A stretch of DNA of 64,000 nucleotides from Paenibacillus macquariensis (lineage in GTDB: Bacteria > Bacillota > Bacilli > Paenibacillales > Paenibacillaceae), in the NCBI RefSeq assembly GCF_900156375.1, contig NZ_FTNK01000002.1:496001-560000 (forward strand). The letters run 5' to 3'. The stretch's first letter is position 1; every line of letters begins with the position of its first letter. This document shows, piece after piece, positions 1-9,649 of this stretch. A model generated the notes under the pieces. That model did no database searches and was not told the DNA's origin. It saw only the letters and a program-made list of their open reading frames with translations. The translations under genes were made by a program, and so were the position numbers.

Positions 1-40
1 CTTTTTACTCATAATAAGCAAAAGTAAGGAGGTTTTTCCA

Positions 41-739
41 TTGTCTAAAGATGTGTTGATCGTAGAGGATGAGAATAAAATAGCCCGGCTGCTCGAATTG
101 GAGCTAACCCATGAAGGTTATTCCGTAATGATAGCCAATAACGGGAGAGAAGGGCTGGATAAAGCCTTAGCGAAAGAGTGGGGGCTCATTATTCTAGATA
201 TTATGCTTCCCGAATTAAACGGAATCGAAGTATTAAGAAGATTGAGGAAGGTTGATATCCAAACGCCGGTTATCGTAGTGTCCGCGCGGAATACCACACC
301 GGAGAAGATATCGGGACTCGATCAGGGAGCGAACGACTACATTACTAAACCATTTGAAATTGAAGAGCTTCTGGCCAGAATGAGATCCTCGATGCGCAGC
401 CGATCGGAAGATTCATCAAATAAGGCGACTTTAAGTCAGCTTCAGATTAACAACCTAACCGTGAATAAGGTGTCTAGAGAAATAATACGGGAAGGAAGAA
501 GGATAGAGCTCACTCCCAAGGAGTACGATCTATTCGTGTTTTTATTGGAAAATAAAAATCATGCAATGAGCAGGGAACAGATCATTAATCATGTCTGGGG
601 CTATGATTTTGTCGGAGATACGAATGTAGTTGATGTCTATATCCGTTATATCCGAAAAAAGATCGATCATGAATTTGATGTTAATCTAATTCATACGATA
701 TGGGGAGTGGGTTACTGTGTAAGGGAGGAGAACAGTTGA
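41..739 (+). CDS. OmpR/PhoB-family response regulator
   Basis: DNA-binding response regulator of 232 aa, the full length for the family. The receiver domain covers about residues 4-118, with the acidic pocket at E9/D10, the probable phosphoacceptor D53 (motif IILDIMLPE) and the conserved K103 (ITKPFE). A winged-helix output domain fills about 135-230 and ends with the typical VWGVGY-like turn (TIWGVGYCV). The start is TTG, chosen because AAGGAGG lies at 26-32 with good spacing. It overlaps the downstream kinase by four bases, so the two are translationally coupled and surely partners. The signal sensed and the target genes cannot be read from the sequence. Confidence 0.93.
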   Translation: MSKDVLIVEDENKIARLLELELTHEGYSVMIANNGREGLDKALAKEWGLIILDIMLPELNGIEVLRRLRKVDIQTPVIVVSARNTTPEKISGLDQGANDYITKPFEIEELLARMRSSMRSRSEDSSNKATLSQLQINNLTVNKVSREIIREGRRIELTPKEYDLFVFLLENKNHAMSREQIINHVWGYDFVGDTNVVDVYIRYIRKKIDHEFDVNLIHTIWGVGYCVREENS

Positions 740-2106
740 AGCTCAGAACTAAATTCACGTTGCTCACTTCCGCGCTCGTCATATTAATATTATTGAGCGT
801 GGATTTTGTTATCTATTTATTATTCATTAATATTGCAACCCGCAATGAAATCGAATTACTACGAAATAAATCAGAACAAATCATCGAGAAGATCGGGCCA
901 CTTGCTATTATGGATACTGATCAAAAAAACCAGATTTTGGGTTATCTACCCGAGGATTCGATGATCAGGATATTCAATTCAGACTTAAAAGTTGTTCAAA
1001 GTTACCAAGAAGAACAGGATATCGATCTCAATCAAATTAATCTTTCTTCCTGGAACGACTCCAAATTGCTCGATATTAATGATCAAAAAATCCTAGTCGT
1101 TAGAGTGCCTATACAAACTGATGACAATGTCATCGGCGTATTTGAGATTGTCGAGAAAATGGATACTCTCGAATCTAACATAAACCTACTCGTTACGCTT
1201 CTTCTTTTCTCAACCGGGGGCGCCGTGCTTCTTAGCGTAATCGGAGCGTCATTTCTATCCAGAACATTATTAAAACCGATATCGGACAGTATCGTAACAA
1301 TGCGGGAAATTGAAAGCAGTCTCATATTCAAGAAAATCCCTTCTCGCGGTCAAACGAATGACGAGCTCTTCCATATGACGGAAACCTTTAATCGGATGAT
1401 GGATCGATTGGAGGAAAACTTTCATAAACAGCAGCAATTCGTTTCAGATGCATCGCATGAGTTAAATACAACGATAACCATCATTGAAGGATATGCCAAT
1501 ATGCTTCGTCGTTGGGGTACTAATGATCAGAAAATCCAACTGGAGTCGATTGAAGCGATTTATGAGGAATCTAAGCAAATGAGGAAAATGACGAGGCAGT
1601 TGCTTGATCTAGCATCTTCGCAGCAGAACCATAGTCTTAACATAGAGAAATTTGATCTAGTCGCATGCTGTGAACAGGTTTCTTCGCATGTAAAGAAACT
1701 ACAATCTCAGAGTATTGTGGTCCACTCAGAGGACGGAGAGATCTGGATGGTCGCCGATCTAACTAAGATTAAGCAGCTTCTTCTCATTCTAATAGATAAC
1801 GCTTTGAAATACAGTAGCCGTTCCATTGAAATACACATAACTAAAGATTCAACGAATGTAGTGATAAAGGTTAAAGATTTCGGTATTGGTATTGCTGAGG
1901 AAGAAATCCAGCATGTATTCGAACGCTTTTACCGCGTCGATACGTCACGTGATCGTAAAACTGGGGGAACAGGATTAGGCCTCCCGATTGCTCAATCCAT
2001 TGTCACTGAACATGATGGAACAATCCATATTGAAAGTAAGGAGGGAGTGGGTACGGAGGTTATCGTATTTTTGCCTATAGAGCAGGAAAAAAACCTAACT
2101 AAATGA
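736..2106 (+). CDS. Sensor histidine kinase, partner of upstream regulator
   Basis: Membrane histidine kinase of 456 aa. TM1 is about residues 5-34, an extracytoplasmic sensor loop follows, and TM2 is about 150-175, then HAMP, the dimerisation/phosphoacceptor helix with His about 241, and a HATPase domain with N box (IDNALKYS), G1 (DFGIGI) and G2 (GTGLGLPIA). I take TTG at 736 as the start because GGGAGGAG lies at 723-730 and the start overlaps the regulator stop as TTGA; an upstream in-frame start at 700 has no ribosome site. The H box reads SHELNTT where most relatives have SHELRTP, so the usual Arg-Thr-Pro after the histidine is altered. Kinase identity is certain, the stimulus unknown. 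Confidence 0.93.
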   Translation: MKLRTKFTLLTSALVILILLSVDFVIYLLFINIATRNEIELLRNKSEQIIEKIGPLAIMDTDQKNQILGYLPEDSMIRIFNSDLKVVQSYQEEQDIDLNQINLSSWNDSKLLDINDQKILVVRVPIQTDDNVIGVFEIVEKMDTLESNINLLVTLLLFSTGGAVLLSVIGASFLSRTLLKPISDSIVTMREIESSLIFKKIPSRGQTNDELFHMTETFNRMMDRLEENFHKQQQFVSDASHELNTTITIIEGYANMLRRWGTNDQKIQLESIEAIYEESKQMRKMTRQLLDLASSQQNHSLNIEKFDLVACCEQVSSHVKKLQSQSIVVHSEDGEIWMVADLTKIKQLLLILIDNALKYSSRSIEIHITKDSTNVVIKVKDFGIGIAEEEIQHVFERFYRVDTSRDRKTGGTGLGLPIAQSIVTEHDGTIHIESKEGVGTEVIVFLPIEQEKNLTK

Positions 2107-2669
2107 TGATGTCTCAAGCTGTAACTATAAAGCTGACCGTCTGTCTTCTGAAGGGAGCTGCGGTTGCAAAATTGGGTCTACAAATCATTTGGAGCGTCGG
2201 TTAACGGGGTATGAACGGAAGTGGTTGAAATGATCAGTGTAGCCTGAAACCATGAAGGGTTTCGGGCTATTTCTCTGTAATTGCGAATGAATCGTATTGA
2301 TGGTAAATAAGATTAAGGTTACTTCTTAATCCATTATTGTAACGAAAATGTGACATGTGGTAAAATTTTCATGATATAGTGTCATTATGTGATTTGAAGA
2401 AAAAGCGGTTCAGATCGTGTGAAACAGAAATAATACCATCCAGACGAGAACTGATAAGTTCAGTTTTGTCACCTTTTTAAGCTAAATAACGTAAATAGAA
2501 AGACACTGGATAGAGATCACAGATAACAAGGACTACACGCTAATTATTTACTTTTTAACAGCACGTCATTTATCTTATTCTAAAGGAGTTGATTTTTGGT
2601 CTCGTAATGAACTGATCTTCACTTATTTATAATCATCGTATTCCTAAAGGAGCTAGAGGAGGTACACGC
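2107..2669. other. Intergenic region with terminator and likely promoter
   Basis: Between the kinase and the next operon I see no convincing gene. It contains the terminator-like hairpin listed separately at 2241-2272 and a possible sigma-A promoter (TTGTAA 2337-2342, 18-base spacer, TAAAAT 2361-2366) that could drive the following three-gene operon. The 2110-2240 stretch is GC-richer and looks structured, but I could not match it to a known riboswitch. Confidence 0.4.
2241..2272 (+). terminator. Rho-independent-like terminator after kinase
   Basis: AGCCTGAAACC pairs with GGTTTCGGGCT (one G-U pair) around a short loop, followed by a weak T-rich tail. It would end the two-component operon. 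Confidence 0.55.
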
Positions 2670-3407
2670 ATGGCGGTCACAAAATACATAAAGCTATTAG
2701 GAATAATTATTGGTGTGGTGGCTGTGAATATCATAGTGCTTTCACCCGGACTGTTAGGAGTAGAAATAGGCGGTACTGCTCTCGCTACAGCATTTGGAGT
2801 AACACTTCTGTTCGCAAGTGCGCTTGTGTTGATTTACGGGAGTTATGCACTTCTGTTTAAGCAGCCTGTTGTTATTCCTGTTAAACAAATCAGAACGCAT
2901 GAGGACTATGTGGAGGCTTTGAATCAGTTCCGACGAGTAAAACCACTAGGAAATGATATTACGCTAGCCTTAGGGCAGCTGGACCGAATAGTCAAGAAGA
3001 AAGACACCTTATTAAATGTCCTTAATCAGAGGTTTGAGCCAACGGAATTAAGTTATAAGAAGTTTGCTTCCATAATTCAAGAGGTAGAAAAACTGTTCTA
3101 CCTTAATGTTAGAAGTATCCTGAATAGGCTTAATGTATTTGACGAGTCGGAGTACGATAGTGTCATGAATAACAAATCAACATCGTTTTCTCAGAAGCTT
3201 CTTCAAGAAAAGACAAACCTGTACAACGAGTATCTGTCATTCATGAAAAGTTCAATAGCTAGTAATGAGGAAATCTTGTTGAAGCTAGATAAATTACTGT
3301 TAGAAATATCTCGCTTAGATAGTTTTGAGCCCGGAGATATTGAGAATATGCCTTGTATGCAGGAAATTGATTCCTTGATCAAACAGACTAAATATTATAA
3401 ACAGTAA
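2670..3407 (+). CDS. XpaC-like membrane-anchored helical protein
   Basis: Protein of 245 aa with two hydrophobic segments near the N terminus (about residues 7-30 and 38-65) and a long, charged, probably helical cytoplasmic part to the end. This architecture and its place upstream of telA match XpaC-type proteins (5-bromo-4-chloroindolyl phosphate hydrolysis family), which commonly neighbour telA in Firmicutes. There is no recognisable catalytic motif, and the family name reflects an old phenotype rather than a known reaction. The start ATG follows AGGAGG at 2656-2661. Twelve bases separate it from the next gene, so it is the first gene of a three-gene operon. The family match is from architecture and context. 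Confidence 0.6.
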   Translation: MAVTKYIKLLGIIIGVVAVNIIVLSPGLLGVEIGGTALATAFGVTLLFASALVLIYGSYALLFKQPVVIPVKQIRTHEDYVEALNQFRRVKPLGNDITLALGQLDRIVKKKDTLLNVLNQRFEPTELSYKKFASIIQEVEKLFYLNVRSILNRLNVFDESEYDSVMNNKSTSFSQKLLQEKTNLYNEYLSFMKSSIASNEEILLKLDKLLLEISRLDSFEPGDIENMPCMQEIDSLIKQTKYYKQ

Positions 3408-3419
3408 GGGGTGGGAAGC

Positions 3420-5108
3420 ATGACGAAGAAAAGTAAATTTTTCCTGATTTCAGGTTTTCTTGTGGTATTAGTATTTGCACTTGTATATTTCGGGATAAAC
3501 CTAACTTCAGATTTGGGCAAAACAAAAACACAAGTATCTTCAGAAGATGCAGCTAAGGAATTAAGCAAATTGTACTCCAATATCGCGGTTAAGACTGAGA
3601 CGCCGGTCAAAGGTCAGATCGATCTTAATCCTGCTGATGTTGCTGAGTCTTTGCCAGATATCTCGAAGTTCCCTATAACCGTAGAGAATACGAACGATCA
3701 TTTTGTGGAAATCTTCTCTTCTCCTGAAAAAGGGGGTACGGGTGTCGACGGTTGGTTGACTGATGTAGCGACTGAGTTCAATAAAGCTAATATCTCCGTA
3801 AACGGCAAACCTGCTTCTGTTAAGATTCGAAATATTGCTTCCGGTACTGCTGCAGATTATATTAAATCCGGCAAATATATACCAGACGCTTTCACACCTT
3901 CTAATGAGTTATGGGGTGAAATGGTCAAGGCGAGTGGTGTTAAGACGGAACTTGTAACGAAGAGACTAGTAGGGAATGTTCCTGGTATTGTCATAGCAAA
4001 AGCTAAATATGATGCACTAGTAGAAAAATACGGCTCGGTGAATGTCAAAACAGTAACTGAAGCGATTGCAAATAACGAGTTCTCTATGGGGTATACCGAC
4101 CCGTTCGCTAGTTCTACAGGGTTAAATTTTCTTGTAACAGCGCTTAATACATTCGATAGCACTAATATTTTAGGAGATAAAGCTGTTCAAGGATTTGAGA
4201 AATTTCAGGCCAATGTACCATTCATTGCGTCTACAACGATACAAATGCGTGATGCAGCGAAGTCGGGTATGCTTGACGGATTTGTTTTGGAATACCAAAC
4301 CTATATTAATGCCGCAGACTTAAAGGATAGTTATGTGTTCACTCCGTTTGGTGTAAGACATGACAGTCCGTTATATGCATTAGGTGATGTTCCTCAAGAT
4401 AAGTTAGACATCATCAAGAAATTTGCTGAGTTCGTCGAACAAGCACAATATCAGAAATCAGCGAAGGACAAAGGCTTCAATAATCTCGATGAATATAAGT
4501 CAGAACTTGCAGTTGTCGATGGTAATCTTCTATCATCTGCACAGAAGATATGGAAAGAAAAGAAGAACGGAAGTAAACCAATTTCTGCGGTATTCGTAAC
4601 CGATGTCTCAGGGAGTATGGCAGGGGAACCGCTTAATCGCTTGAAAGAGTCCCTATTGAAAGGTCAAAAATATCTAGGGAAAGATAATAGCATCGGTCTT
4701 GTCTCTTATTCAAGTGATGTAACCATTAATCTTCCTATTGGAAAATACGACACGAATCAGCAGTCCATGTTTGTTGGTACAGTTAACAACCTTCAAGCCA
4801 GTGGGGGTACTGCTACTTTTGATGGCATTGTTGTGGCATTGAAAATGCTTCAAGATGAGATCGCACTTAACCCTAATGTGAAACCTATCATCTTTGTCTT
4901 AAGTGATGGAGAGACGAATGAGGGTTATTCACTCAAGGATATTAAAGGATTGATTGAGACCTATAAAATTCCAATTTACACGATTGGATATAATGCCAAT
5001 ATTAAGGCGCTTCAAAGTATCTCAAGTATCAATGAGGCGGCTAGTATTAATGCAGATACTGATGATGTTGTCTACAAGATCGGAAACTTGTTTAACGTTC
5101 AAATGTAA
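3420..5108 (+). CDS. Solute-binding-like plus VWA domain protein
   Basis: Protein of 562 aa with an N-terminal membrane segment or uncleaved signal (residues about 5-25) and an extracytoplasmic body. Residues about 55-330 resemble a periplasmic-binding-protein fold (GGTGVDGWL, GNVPGIVIA, GYTDPFASSTG). Residues about 388-555 form a von Willebrand factor A domain with a complete MIDAS site: DVSGS near 395, the Thr in GGTATFDG, and the Asp in LSDGET. The ATG at 3420 is preferred over GTG at 3411 because AAGGGG precedes it. It sits between the XpaC-like gene and telA, so a metal-dependent surface adhesion or ligand-sensing role linked to TelA is likely. The fusion of a ligand-binding fold to VWA is the notable point. 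Confidence 0.8.
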   Translation: MTKKSKFFLISGFLVVLVFALVYFGINLTSDLGKTKTQVSSEDAAKELSKLYSNIAVKTETPVKGQIDLNPADVAESLPDISKFPITVENTNDHFVEIFSSPEKGGTGVDGWLTDVATEFNKANISVNGKPASVKIRNIASGTAADYIKSGKYIPDAFTPSNELWGEMVKASGVKTELVTKRLVGNVPGIVIAKAKYDALVEKYGSVNVKTVTEAIANNEFSMGYTDPFASSTGLNFLVTALNTFDSTNILGDKAVQGFEKFQANVPFIASTTIQMRDAAKSGMLDGFVLEYQTYINAADLKDSYVFTPFGVRHDSPLYALGDVPQDKLDIIKKFAEFVEQAQYQKSAKDKGFNNLDEYKSELAVVDGNLLSSAQKIWKEKKNGSKPISAVFVTDVSGSMAGEPLNRLKESLLKGQKYLGKDNSIGLVSYSSDVTINLPIGKYDTNQQSMFVGTVNNLQASGGTATFDGIVVALKMLQDEIALNPNVKPIIFVLSDGETNEGYSLKDIKGLIETYKIPIYTIGYNANIKALQSISSINEAASINADTDDVVYKIGNLFNVQM

Positions 5109-5130
5109 CTTAAATTAGGGGAGGGTTCAC

Positions 5131-6270
5131 ATGTCATTCACGATGGAATTACCCAGTCAAGAAGAGATCAAAGTTGCGATCGAAGAGCAGGTTAAGCCCG
5201 TTCCAGCGGAAGTGGCGCAGCTTAAAGAGGTAGCAGATAATAATGTCGCGGCAATCATGACACTGGATTTCGAATCGCTTGAGAAACGTAAAGAAATACT
5301 TCAATCCATAGACAATTTCGGTATGAATACAATGAAATCATCTTCAGATAAAAATACATTGCTTCAAGTTTCAGTAGGCAATCTCTCAAAAACGGGAGAC
5401 GAGGGTGGTCAGGTTGCCAAAGGCCTGTCTGAACTGCATACACAACTGAAAGATCTAGATCCAAGCGCAATAGACTTTGCAAAAAGAGGATTCCTCGGCA
5501 AGCTGTTTAATCCACTCCGTGCATACTTTCTCAAGTATCAAAAAGCCGATGTTGTGATTGCGGATATTGTTGTCTCTTTAGATAAGGGGAAGTCAACCCT
5601 CAAGAATGACAATACGACACTTGAGATAGAACAACAGATGCTCCGGGATTTGACCAAAAAACTTCAGAAGGAAATTCAGCTGGGGATGTTGATGGACGAA
5701 TCTATTGAGTTGCAAATTGAAGCAGCCAAACTTCGTAATGAAGATCCTGACAAAATCCGGTTCATCACCGAAGAAGTGCTGTTCCCTCTGCGTCAGAGAG
5801 TGATGGACCTGCAACAGATGTTGGTAGTCAATCAACAAGGGATTATGGCAATCGAAGTTGTCATTAGGAATAACAAAGAGTTGATTCGTGGCGTAGATCG
5901 GGCTAAGAATGTGACTATTTCAGCTTTGAAGATTTCAGTAACGGTTGCTAGTGCTCTTTATAATCAGAAGATTGTCTTGAAAAAGATAGAGCTATTGAAC
6001 CAAACGACGAACGATCTCATCTCCAGTACGTCCAAAATGTTGAAGAATCAAGGGGTAGAGATTCAAAAGCAATCGCTTGAAGCGAGTATCTCAGTAGACA
6101 CCATGAAAGAAGCATTTACGGATGTATTATCAGCCTTGGATTCTATAAGCACTTATAAGCAAGAAGCTTTGCCTAGAATGCGTGAAACAATCAATCAGTT
6201 CAGAGAATTGGCTGATGGGGGAGAGAAACAAATTCAGCGGTTGGAAAAAGGTCATAAGCTAGGTCTGTAA
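5131..6270 (+). CDS. telA: TelA-family toxic anion resistance protein
   Basis: Soluble, almost entirely helical protein of 379 aa, the usual TelA length, rich in Glu, Lys, Gln and Leu with coiled-coil-like heptads. The stretch around residues 115-130 (FAKRGFLGKLFNPLRAYF) is characteristic of the TelA/YaaN family. Members were named for tellurite resistance, and are now thought to act in membrane or envelope stress responses with Ter-type proteins; the biochemical activity is unknown. ATG follows GGGGAGGG at 5118-5125 and lies 22 bases after the VWA gene. A strong terminator follows, so telA ends the operon. Confidence 0.88.
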   Translation: MSFTMELPSQEEIKVAIEEQVKPVPAEVAQLKEVADNNVAAIMTLDFESLEKRKEILQSIDNFGMNTMKSSSDKNTLLQVSVGNLSKTGDEGGQVAKGLSELHTQLKDLDPSAIDFAKRGFLGKLFNPLRAYFLKYQKADVVIADIVVSLDKGKSTLKNDNTTLEIEQQMLRDLTKKLQKEIQLGMLMDESIELQIEAAKLRNEDPDKIRFITEEVLFPLRQRVMDLQQMLVVNQQGIMAIEVVIRNNKELIRGVDRAKNVTISALKISVTVASALYNQKIVLKKIELLNQTTNDLISSTSKMLKNQGVEIQKQSLEASISVDTMKEAFTDVLSALDSISTYKQEALPRMRETINQFRELADGGEKQIQRLEKGHKLGL

Positions 6271-6284
6271 GAATATCTCATAGG

Positions 6285-6321
6285 ACGGTTGATCATATGG
6301 TAATGATCAACCGTTTTTTTT
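6285..6321 (+). terminator. Rho-independent terminator after telA
   Basis: Perfect hairpin CGGTTGATCAT / ATGATCAACCG with a six-base loop, followed by eight T residues. Confidence 0.93.
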
Positions 6322-6449
6322 GTTGTATAATAAAAAGGGAATATTGTGCAGGACGATAATATACTGGTTGGTAATAATGAACAGCGACTGCTATAATATT
6401 CGTCTATGCTACTCATACATAAATAGTACGATTTGGAGAGTGAATTATT

Positions 6450-7313
6450 TTGATAGACTTCGATACGCTTTGGGATTACAGTCATCCTAAAGAAACTGAG
6501 CAGAAATTTATCAGTTTGCTAACGCAGGCAGAGGAATCCGGAAACAATGGATACTTAGCTGAACTCTTGACTCAAGTTGCACGTTCGCAGGGATTACAGG
6601 GGAAATACGACATAGCGCATGTAACGTTGGATCGTGTCGAGAAATTATTGACCAAAGATTTAGTTGTGGCACAAGTCCGATATCTTCTGGAACGGGGCAG
6701 GGTCTTCAATTCCACATCCAGATTAATGGATGCTCTTCCTCTATTCCTAAATGCATGGGAATTAGGAATTCAGTCCGGTGAAGATCATTACGCTGTAGAT
6801 GCAGCGCATATGTTAGGCATCGTTGAATCGACACCGGAGAAACGAATGGAATGGAATCTGAAGGCGTTAGATTATGTCGAGAGAAACCCTAAAGCCAGCC
6901 GTTGGTTAGGTTCATTATATAACAACATCGCGTGGGCACAGGTTGATAATGGAAACCTTGAGGAAGCGCTTGAACTGTTCAAGTTAGCGTTGGCGTTTCG
7001 CAAAGAGCAAGGTAACCCCATGTCAGTGTTTATAGCTAAATGGAGCGTAGCAAAGATACTTCGTTTATTGGGCCAGGTTGAGGATTCTATCGTAATTCAG
7101 AAGGAATTACTTGCTGAAACCGAACAAAACACCGTACCCGATGGGTATGTATATGAGGAGTTAGCGGAATGTCTGCTGTCTCTTAACAAAGCGCAAGAAG
7201 CACAACAATACTTTTCATTGTGCTATGATCGCTTAATACTCGAATCCAATCTTGTAGCAAATGAACCTGAACGTATAACACGCATTAAGGAATTAGCAGG
7301 ACGTTCATCCTAG
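6450..7313 (+). CDS. Tetratricopeptide-repeat protein
   Basis: Soluble 287-aa protein built almost wholly of paired helices with TPR-like spacing. The clearest unit is around residues 155-195 (NNIAWAQVDNGNLEEALEL), and further repeats lie on both sides. There is no signal peptide or enzymatic motif, so a protein-protein interaction or regulatory adaptor role is likely, in the cytoplasm. The start is TTG at 6450, supported by GGAGAG at 6435-6440; there is no ATG nearby with a ribosome site. It lies in its own unit after the telA terminator and 37 bases before the DsbA-like gene, with which it may be co-transcribed. Its partner is not evident. Confidence 0.75.
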   Translation: MIDFDTLWDYSHPKETEQKFISLLTQAEESGNNGYLAELLTQVARSQGLQGKYDIAHVTLDRVEKLLTKDLVVAQVRYLLERGRVFNSTSRLMDALPLFLNAWELGIQSGEDHYAVDAAHMLGIVESTPEKRMEWNLKALDYVERNPKASRWLGSLYNNIAWAQVDNGNLEEALELFKLALAFRKEQGNPMSVFIAKWSVAKILRLLGQVEDSIVIQKELLAETEQNTVPDGYVYEELAECLLSLNKAQEAQQYFSLCYDRLILESNLVANEPERITRIKELAGRSS

Positions 7314-7350
7314 CGATTGGCTCAAGAATATATTTAAGGGGATAAGGTAT

Positions 7351-8064
7351 ATGGTTAAACATAATAAAGAACCTGTACATAGTAGTAATAAAGCTAAACC
7401 ACTTGTTCTAATTACACTTATTGTTGTAATTTTAATTGTTGCATTGTTTGTAATCACAACAAAACAAGAAGAGAAGGCACAAGAACCGGCTCGTTTCAGT
7501 GAGCAACCCTCACTTCTTAATCAACCTACATTAGGGAAGGATAATGCACCGGTTACTGTGATTGAATTCGGTGATTATAAATGTCCTTCTTGTAAATCCT
7601 GGAGCGCACGGATTTATCCTCAATTGATGAAGGATTATATAGACGCGGGTAAGATCAAATTTGCATACATCAATGTGTTATTTCATGGGGAGGAATCCCA
7701 ATTAGCATCGCTTGCGGCTGAATCTGTGTTTACTCAAGATCCCAAAGCATTTTGGACGTATCATAAGGCCCTTTACGCTGCTCAACCTGCTCAGGCTAAC
7801 CATGATGAAACTTGGATAACTCAGCAATCTTTATTGGAAATGGCGAAAGCCAATATTCCACAAATTGATCTAACCAAGTTAGAAGAGGATGTTAAAGCTA
7901 GTAAATCTTTACCTGAACTTAATATCGACTCTACATTGGTTGAACAATATAAGGTTCAACTTACGCCAACAATTATAATCAACGGCATCGTAATGGATGA
8001 TCCTTTTGACTATAACAAGATTAAGGACGTTATAGATCAAGAGCTAGAAGATAACAATAGATGA
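7351..8064 (+). CDS. Membrane-anchored DsbA-like thiol oxidoreductase
   Basis: Protein of 237 aa with one N-terminal membrane anchor (about residues 17-36) and an extracytoplasmic thioredoxin fold of the DsbA type. The CPSC active site lies at residues 78-81 inside FGDYKCPSCKSW, and the cis-proline loop is TPTIII near 205. It resembles BdbD-type proteins, which form disulfides in exported proteins of Gram-positive bacteria. No BdbC/DsbB-like membrane partner lies next to it, so electrons must go to a partner elsewhere or it works with small oxidants. ATG at 7351 follows AAGGGGATAAGG. A strong terminator follows. Confidence 0.87.
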   Translation: MVKHNKEPVHSSNKAKPLVLITLIVVILIVALFVITTKQEEKAQEPARFSEQPSLLNQPTLGKDNAPVTVIEFGDYKCPSCKSWSARIYPQLMKDYIDAGKIKFAYINVLFHGEESQLASLAAESVFTQDPKAFWTYHKALYAAQPAQANHDETWITQQSLLEMAKANIPQIDLTKLEEDVKASKSLPELNIDSTLVEQYKVQLTPTIIINGIVMDDPFDYNKIKDVIDQELEDNNR

Positions 8065-8074
8065 GAAACATTAA

Positions 8075-8105
8075 AGGCCGGCCAAGATACTTGGCCGGCT
8101 TTTTA
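8075..8105 (+). terminator. Rho-independent terminator
   Basis: GGCCGGCCAAG pairs with CTTGGCCGGCT around a short loop, followed by a T run. Confidence 0.92.
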
Positions 8106-8344
8106 GTATGTTTTCATACGAGTAAGGGTATAGATGACACATGGTGTTACACGTGAAGTGAGATCAAAAACTTCATAAGTAATATCCGTAGAATTATTAT
8201 ATAATTATGATTAATGTATGTGTTTGGACATATTTTATTGACGAATCAAACTAAAAATAGGTAATATATAAGGAATATGAAATTTTGTCTATTGGTTAGG
8301 CTGCTATAAAATATATACTTCTGAGAAGCGAGGACCGATAATTC

Positions 8345-9604
8345 ATGAATTTTAAGAAGCAATATGAAGAGATCTTACATGTCTCACAGACGATTTTTAA
8401 TCAACCAGAGCTTGGGTACAAGGAACATTTCACGAAGGAGACTATCCTTCAATTTCTTCTCAAGGTCAACCCTGATATTGATATTCAGGAATTCAGCACA
8501 ACTGGAATGAAGACTGTGCTTGGTGGCGGTAAAGCTTTGAATGTTGCATTCATTGCAGAACTGGATGCGGTATATGCGCCTACACATTGGAATGCAGATG
8601 CGAATACAGGTGCGGCTCACAATTGTGGACATTACACTCAGGTAGCCATTGCCCTCGCCCTTTACAAAGTCTTATTTGAAACAAAACAATATGAAGCCTT
8701 CGACTATACGTTAACCTTCGTATTTATTCCAGCAGAAGAGTATTTAGATCTGAAATATCGTGAAGAGTTGAAGCGAGATAACGTCATTACTTATTACGGC
8801 GGTAAGCCAGAAGCAATGAAGCTTGGCATATTTGACGATATTGATATTGGAATCTGTGTCCATGCCATGGGAGGTGAATTCAAAGAACGTACCGTTGAAT
8901 TCAATTGCAATCTTGCAGGCTTCTTGTATAAGAAATATACCTTCAAAGGAAAAGCTACACACGCTGGGTTCGATCCATTCTCAGCCCATAATGCGTACAG
9001 CATGTCAACTTTGTTCAATACGGCTGTCGGTCTAAGTCGCCAGCAATTGAAAGATAACGAGATGGTACGCTTGAATCCCATTATTATGGAAAGTGACATG
9101 TCTACCAATGTCATTCCTAACTGGATTACGGTTGGAACGGATCTTCGGACGCAATCCGTAGACTATATGCAGCAAGTAGCAACACGCCTTGATGATGCTG
9201 CAAAGGGAAGTGCCTTGGCTTTACAAGGTGAAGTGAATATTGATACACAAATGGGCTATTTACCGTTTGTGCAGGATCGTTATTTATCTGAGTTTGCAAT
9301 GCGAGCCTTTGATATCAATGATGAGATTCCAGCCTTTTTAAATAACAACGCGATCAGTGCTGCAGGAGATATTGGGGACCTATCTTATATGATTCCTTGC
9401 ATACAGATCGGTCACAGCGGCTTCACAGGTACCATCCATGGAGATGATTTCAAAGATATTGATCCGAACTTCATCTTAGAGGTATTCCCACGATATTTGC
9501 TGCAAGTATTGGAGCAAATGAATGGTCAACTTGATAAGACAAAGCTTTATAAACGTACCTATGAAGGATATGAGTCATTAATCCATTCCATAGCCCAAAT
9601 CTAG
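8345..9604 (+). CDS. M20-family amidohydrolase
   Basis: Metal-dependent amidohydrolase or peptidase of 419 aa in the AbgB/HipO-like branch of family M20. Putative metal ligands and catalytic residues are H92 and H96 in AHNCGHYTQ, the Glu pair 131-132 (PAEEY), the His in CVHAMG and the His in ATHAGF of the lid domain. The substrate is likely an N-acyl amino acid, aminobenzoyl-glutamate-like amide or dipeptide, but the sequence does not decide. ATG at 8345 is preceded by a modest GCGAGG. It is the first gene of a unit with two membrane proteins, which suggests that they import the amide it cleaves or export the product. Confidence 0.85.
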   Translation: MNFKKQYEEILHVSQTIFNQPELGYKEHFTKETILQFLLKVNPDIDIQEFSTTGMKTVLGGGKALNVAFIAELDAVYAPTHWNADANTGAAHNCGHYTQVAIALALYKVLFETKQYEAFDYTLTFVFIPAEEYLDLKYREELKRDNVITYYGGKPEAMKLGIFDDIDIGICVHAMGGEFKERTVEFNCNLAGFLYKKYTFKGKATHAGFDPFSAHNAYSMSTLFNTAVGLSRQQLKDNEMVRLNPIIMESDMSTNVIPNWITVGTDLRTQSVDYMQQVATRLDDAAKGSALALQGEVNIDTQMGYLPFVQDRYLSEFAMRAFDINDEIPAFLNNNAISAAGDIGDLSYMIPCIQIGHSGFTGTIHGDDFKDIDPNFILEVFPRYLLQVLEQMNGQLDKTKLYKRTYEGYESLIHSIAQI

Positions 9605-9649
9605 CAACACGAACAACACAACATATAAGAGGAGACTGAGATCAACGCT

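Noticed and set aside
2110..2240. Possible riboswitch in the structured stretch after the first kinase gene
   Set aside because: I could not match it to yybP-ykoY, c-di-GMP or any other motif I know, and it lies downstream of a gene and upstream of a terminator with no regulated gene directly following.
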